A stretch of 64,000 nt of DNA from Chytridium lagenaria (Eukaryota; Chytridiomycota; Chytridiomycetes; Chytridiales; Chytridiaceae): positions 350,279 to 414,278 of the forward strand of contig JAHLKC010000018.1 in NCBI GenBank assembly GCA_025449115.1, read 5' to 3'. Below, one piece after another: positions 59,956 to 64,000 of this stretch. The position numbers and the translations under genes were made by a program. Every line of letters begins with the position of its first letter. Position 1 is the stretch's first letter. The notes below the pieces were generated by a model. It did no database searches. It was not told the DNA's origin and saw only the letters and a program-made list of their open reading frames with translations.

Positions 59956-61095
59956 TTATTCATCCTCCAGCTCATCCACCCCGTCGCTCTCGGAGCAGCT
60001 CTCTTCTTCCATGGCATCGTCATCTGCGTTCACCGATGCATGATGAGAATCTACACTAACATGCCCAACCGCACCACTCCCATAATTCCCACCGCTCACA
60101 CCACTCACACCACTCCCAGCATCAATATCTCTTCCTTCAAGCACATATGTACAAGCTTCCCCCCCCTATTCAAATCACTTCCCTGCTCAGCAATAAAATC
60201 GTATCTGTCCAGTTCAGCAATTAAGTTGGCTGGCGACCACGTACTCCCCATGAAACACACACTCAAGCTTCCCTCTTCTTCCATCCCAGAACCAACACTA
60301 ACTTCTTGTCCGATAGCGTCCACATCCCTCTCCCCAACTCCATTATCAGTGACCCCAGCACCACCACTGTCAACTTGACTGATTCCATTGCAACCCTGCC
60401 CAGTAACTTTGTTGTAACCGGCCTCCTCAGCTACTCCAGTACCATGCTCTTGCCGAACTTCACCCTCCCCCCGCCAACTCCATTATCGGTCTCCCCCTGC
60501 GCTCCAAGGCTGCAATCATCACCCCATCGCTACCATTCTCCTTGTCAGATTCGCTACCGTTCTCCCCATCCCCTGGGTTGCTGTCATTCTCCTCGTCTGA
60601 CCCAATCAGTTCAGATGAGAGCGGTTCTACTCTCTGTCCCGCTTCCCGTCGCTTCACCAGATCCACCTTGATGCTTCGGAAATTGTCCTCGAGGAAGGTA
60701 CAGTCGCGGTCGGTCCAGCTTTGAGGTCGCGAAATCATGTTCTTAATTTTGGTTAGCTTCATCTCGGAAAGGGTGGGGGCAACGATTTCAACATTGCCGG
60801 TTCCAAGTTGCAGCTTTTTCCATGGGACTTTCTTGTGGTTCTTTTGAGGTTCAGCGTCCCGTAGCAGGATTAAGAGTCTTGCCTTCAAAGCAGCGCGACG
60901 CTCTTCCACCCTAAGTACTCCTAATTTCTTCCTCGCTTCTTCTAACGCTATTCTCCGTTCACTTTCAGCTTTCATGTCGTCCATTTCACGTCGGCATTTA
61001 AGCCAAGAGAGTTTGCACCGTCCCTGCATCCCATTCAGCTCCTCAAATGTATGGCGGCTTAAATCATCTAATATGTATAAAATTTCATTAAGCAA
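59956..61095 (-). CDS. Unknown acidic coiled-coil protein
   Basis: Not recognised. The N-terminal visible exon reads LSRHTFEELNGMQGRCKLSW, then a basic coiled coil (MDDMKAESERRIALEEARKK; VLRVEERRAALKARLLILL). KVPWKKLQLGTGNVEIVAPT and MISRPQSWTDRDCTFLEDNF follow, then an acidic Ser/Gly/Asn-rich tail (GSDEENDSNPGDGENGSESD). After two frame changes near 60460 and 60130 it goes on with TWSPANLIAELDRYDFIAEQ and ends CSESDGVDELEDE. The upstream boundary probably follows an intron acceptor near 61072, so the first exon is missing from this model. A nuclear regulator is possible but unproved. Confidence 0.5.
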
Positions 61096-61221
61096 GAATT
61101 ATTTAATATATGAATATTACCTGAGAAATGTAGTTTAGGTACACTTAGGACTGCGAACTTTTGCACTTATAAAGCATGCCTGGGTTAAAGATGCATCGGA
61201 TAGAGCATCAAAAATACTACT

Positions 61222-61260
61222 AGAAAAACGTTTGGGCCGCCCCTGGGTTACGTGTTTTGA
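61222..61260 (+). pseudogene. Second copy of the KTFGPPLGYV terminal exon
   Basis: After an AG acceptor (TACTAG) the sequence encodes KTFGPPLGYVF and TGA. The DNA 61225-61256 is identical over 32 bp to 58072-58103, the last exon of the microexon gene. No other exons of that gene are recognised just upstream. It is either a gene fragment or the end of an unmodelled paralogue. Confidence 0.6.
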
Positions 61261-61416
61261 GGGAGCTACCATTAGCCTTAAAGTTAGGTTAGGGTTAGCA
61301 CCAAGCTGGTTAGTCTGATTAATTTTTTTTTTGAAAAATTAATTGACTTCGAAATTTTTTGAATTTAACTTTGAAGTTTCGAGTTTAACTTTGACAATTT
61401 TAAAAACAAAATTTAT

Positions 61417-64000
61417 TTATTCTGAATCAAAAAACAAGTTATACGAAATGTCAAAATGTTCAAAAAGATTGAGGTCATCGTTGCAGTCAAAAAGTCCGTC
61501 GAGATCAAACTCCATGATAGGGGATGGTATGTTTGTAACAGATGTAGGGGCAGTATCGAGTAGTGGAATGTCAATGTCCATATTGATCAGTTGCTCATCG
61601 ACCAGTTGGGGATTATTGGTCACTTGCTCCGTAAGAAGTCGGGGATTAATGAGTAGGGGATCGGTGCCGTCTTGGTGTTCATCAATATCAGCTACAACAG
61701 ATTGAACATTGTTAGTTTGATACTCATGAACGAGTAGTGGATCGGTGCCGTCTTCGAGTTCAGCTACATCAGATTGAACATTGTTAGGTTGATACATAAT
61801 TGGGTGTTGCCAGTGTATCCATACCTGATTCAAAGATTGTATCCACCGCCAACATATCCACACCCGAGTTAAAGGTTGTATCTGCCGCCAAAGTATCCAT
61901 ACCCAACTCAAAACTAGTATCCACTGCCAACGTATCCATACCCAACTCGGAACTTGTATCCACCGCCAACGTATCCATACCCAACTCAAAACGCTCATCC
62001 ACTGCCAACGCATCCATACCCGAGTCATCCATACCCAACTCAAAACTCTCATCCACTGCCAACGCATCCATACCCGAGTCAAAGGTTGAATCCGCCGCCG
62101 ACATACCCATACCCGAGTCAAATGGTGTACCTGCCTCCACAGAGAACTGAGTGATGAAGGATGTATGGGCTTCACGGTTGGGAGCAGCAGGTTGTTCGTG
62201 AGGTGGATAAACCCCTTTTGGGAGTAGCTGACATCGTTGCTGACGTTGTAAAAATAGATTGCGCATATAATTGTCTCGCACAGTATCCGGAATTCCCACT
62301 AGTTTCAAAAAGCTGTGTCGGAGGAGCGGTTCTAACAATGCTTTAGATGTTATCTAATGGTTTTAGATTTACCTTCGTCACTACTCTCATCAACAAATTC
62401 AACACATGCTTCACTACTCTCTTCAACACATTCATCAATACCTACCGAACAGATCGAGTTCGGTAGTTGCACAAAGGATTCAGCCTCAATGTCCTTGAAA
62501 AATTTAGATGTTACAAAAAAAAAATTTACCTACCGAACAGATCGTGTTCGGTAGTTGCACAAGCTATTATTAACAACCAGATTGGATTCAGCCTCAATGT
62601 CCTTAAAAATTTAGTAATGTGGGAAAGGAAAAATTTACCTACCGAACAGATCCAGTTCGGTAGTTGCACAAAGTTATCATCAACCACAATTTCAGCCTCA
62701 CTGTCATTAAAAGCGCTCCTGCTGTAAGAAGCTTGATGTGACGGTGGACTAGTATTTTTGCTAGCTTCATTTACGAGGCTGAAAGAAATGGTGCTAGGAG
62801 CATGAAGTCGGGTGGCAGCTGAATACGTCTCATTAGGGATTCGCGGAAGAAATGTGTCCTCAAGATTTTGGGATATAATTTTGCGAATGACAGATATCAA
62901 AGGTGCGAGAAGGTCATTGAAAACTTCTTCATTTCTGTAGGTCTTCTTGCATTGGCCGCATTTTAACCGTATTCGTAGTGTTGGTTTTGTTTCACCTATA
63001 GACGGTTCAAATCAATTCTTAAGTAAATACATACTGATATCTTGGAAGTTTGAAGCCCTTTTGCAGTGCGTACAAAGGATTCCCGTGCGGCTGAGAAGAT
63101 TTTTGAATATCATCATCGCATTCTTGTCGGATGACTCAATGCGATTGATTAAACGCAAATAAGGAGTAGCACGTCTAAAAGTTGGTTAAACGTTACGCAG
63201 AACTAAATAAAGAAAATTTTTACTACCGAACAACATGAGTTCGGTAGTTAAAATTTTTACTACCGAACAACACGAGTTCGGTAGTTAAATTTTTATGAAA
63301 TCTAATAACTACCTTATGCTAGAACCATCCCTCGATGATAATCCATGACCAACACGTATCGCAGAATTGGAAAAACCTATTCCTGGCGACGGCTCGATGT
63401 CAATAATAGGCCTTGAAATGCTGTAGTCTCTGATGCGGATGTTGTTCCGAGTTACTTTCCAGTACGTATCTGGACCCGGACCGGGATTGGCATCGCTCTC
63501 AGCATCAGTCTCGGCATATCTCTCTCCTTGTGATGGGTTAACGTGTACAAGTGACACATTATGAGGGATGTACCGTGTTCGGAAAACACGCGCTGACTCA
63601 GCGCTGAGAGGGTTGAAAAGATGATCGATTGCAGGCAAACCATGACGTTCCCGTCCTTGATCCTTGGATATTAAGGCCAAAAAGGGTCGAAGTGCACAGT
63701 CTACGACATTGTCAATTGTGTAACTTGATTTGCAGCCAGCGCATCGCCATCGTAGTCGACGATTCTTGGGTTCATCTGTTTGGTCAGTTGTTAAATTTAA
63801 CATGAGAGATGGTCTTACGGTTGGTGGTAAGCTTTGATTGGCAAGTATGACATTTCAATCGTGACCTCAAGATTTCTGCCATTTGTTTTCGTGCGTTGCT
63901 GTCACCAATCTCTACCTCTTTAGCCAGGCGGCCCCAATTTGTGTCTGGGTACACACCAAGTCCGCCATCGCCGATAGAAAATTGAAATCCACCGAAATAT
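61417..64000 (-). CDS. Unknown gene with two Cys-x2-Cys modules, partial at right edge
   Basis: Not recognised; the 5' end is outside the window. Module 1 (~63.98-63.65 kb): WGRLAKEVEIGDSNARKQMA, LKCHTC, intron, RLRWRCAGCKSSYTIDN. A spacer follows (NPSQGERYAETDAESDANPG; YWKVTRNNIRIRDYSISRPI). Module 2 (~63.17-62.88 kb): YLRLINRIESSDKNAMMIFK, ILCTHC, intron, RIRLKCGQCKKTYRNEE. Next come tandemly duplicated exons ending VQLPN-x-ICSVG, then FLQRQQRCQLLPKGVYPPHE, an acidic repeat region (SGMDALAVDESFELGMD) and an acidic, hydrophobic C-terminus (FDLDGLFDCNDDLNLFEHFD) resembling a transcription activation tail. Zinc binding and a role as transcription factor or mobile-element protein are inference. 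It could be two genes. Confidence 0.5.
61800..62150. repeat. ~48-bp coding minisatellite
   Basis: Seven or eight copies of a unit with ACTGCCAACGTATCCATACC and CAACTCAAAACT, in frame on the minus strand as GMDTLAVDTSFEL. Confidence 0.85.
62442..62740 (-). repeat. Tandem exon triplication
   Basis: Three ~90-105 bp units. Each encodes (D)IEAE...VQLPN-x-ICSVG on the minus strand and ends at a GGTAG|GTAAA donor within a CTACCGAAC/GTTCGGTAG inverted repeat (62442-62466, 62530-62554, 62639-62663). Confidence 0.75.
63222..63285. repeat. Two further ACTACCGAAC/GTTCGGTAGT inverted repeats
   Basis: 63222-63248 and 63259-63285: 10-bp arms, 7-nt loops AACATGA and AACACGA, arranged as a ~37-bp tandem pair in a probable intron. 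Confidence 0.85.

Noticed and set aside
62442..63285. Possible CRISPR-like array of palindromic repeats
   Set aside because: Spacing is irregular, three copies are exonic, intervening sequence is homologous rather than unique, and the genome is eukaryotic.

Overview
The window reads as nuclear DNA of a filamentous or zoosporic fungus. It has dense genes with short GT-AG introns and fungal-type families: a Ran1/Ksp1-like kinase, an STB6-like Sin3-binding protein, a Rad53/Cds1/CHK2-like kinase, CK2 beta and TFIIF beta. An intron-split leucine-rich-repeat membrane protein hints at an early-diverging lineage such as Chytridiomycota. That placement is inference. No rRNA, CRISPR array or complete tRNA gene was seen.

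Layout. 0-5.4 kb: a five-exon gene of unknown function with Cys-x2-Cys pairs, introns filled with minisatellites, and decayed tandem copies of its last exon. 6.6-15.1 kb: CHK2-like kinase (-), TFIIF beta (-), CK2 beta (+, head-to-head with TFIIF beta) and a CAMKL-type kinase (-). 16.4 kb: a tiny secreted peptide. 17.2-24.6 kb: mitochondrial succinyl-CoA:3-ketoacid CoA-transferase (-), an unknown membrane protein (+), a Dabb-domain protein (+) and an acyltransferase-3-like membrane protein (+). 25.3-32.1 kb: Ran1/Ksp1-like kinase with a long disordered tail (-) and a two-TM protein (-). 33.8-40.9 kb: STB6-like protein (+) and an LRR-TM-SAM protein (+).

41.8-52.3 kb is a retroelement nest: a diverged LTR-like block, a solo LTR with target-site duplication AATG, and a full-length but apparently non-autonomous element (two LTRs of 932 and 939 bp, duplication TTGC). 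Both precisely delimited insertions split older open reading frames.

52.3-64 kb is the strangest part. It holds unrecognised intron-rich genes: a divergent pair at 53.3-58.1 kb, one member built from microexons; an acidic coiled-coil protein; and a gene running off the right edge with two homologous Cys-x2-Cys modules and tandemly duplicated exons. Among them lie arrays with 10-bp period, an alternating purine-pyrimidine tract, five copies of a 9-10 bp inverted repeat, and a cluster of palindromes shaped like a tRNA acceptor stem plus T-arm with no D or anticodon arm.

Caveat for every gene call: many conserved motifs are broken by single-base length changes in short homopolymers, mostly a missing G or C. 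The two near-identical LTRs also differ mainly in G-run length. The simplest reading is uncorrected sequencing error, so frame breaks here should not be taken as pseudogenes without raw reads.
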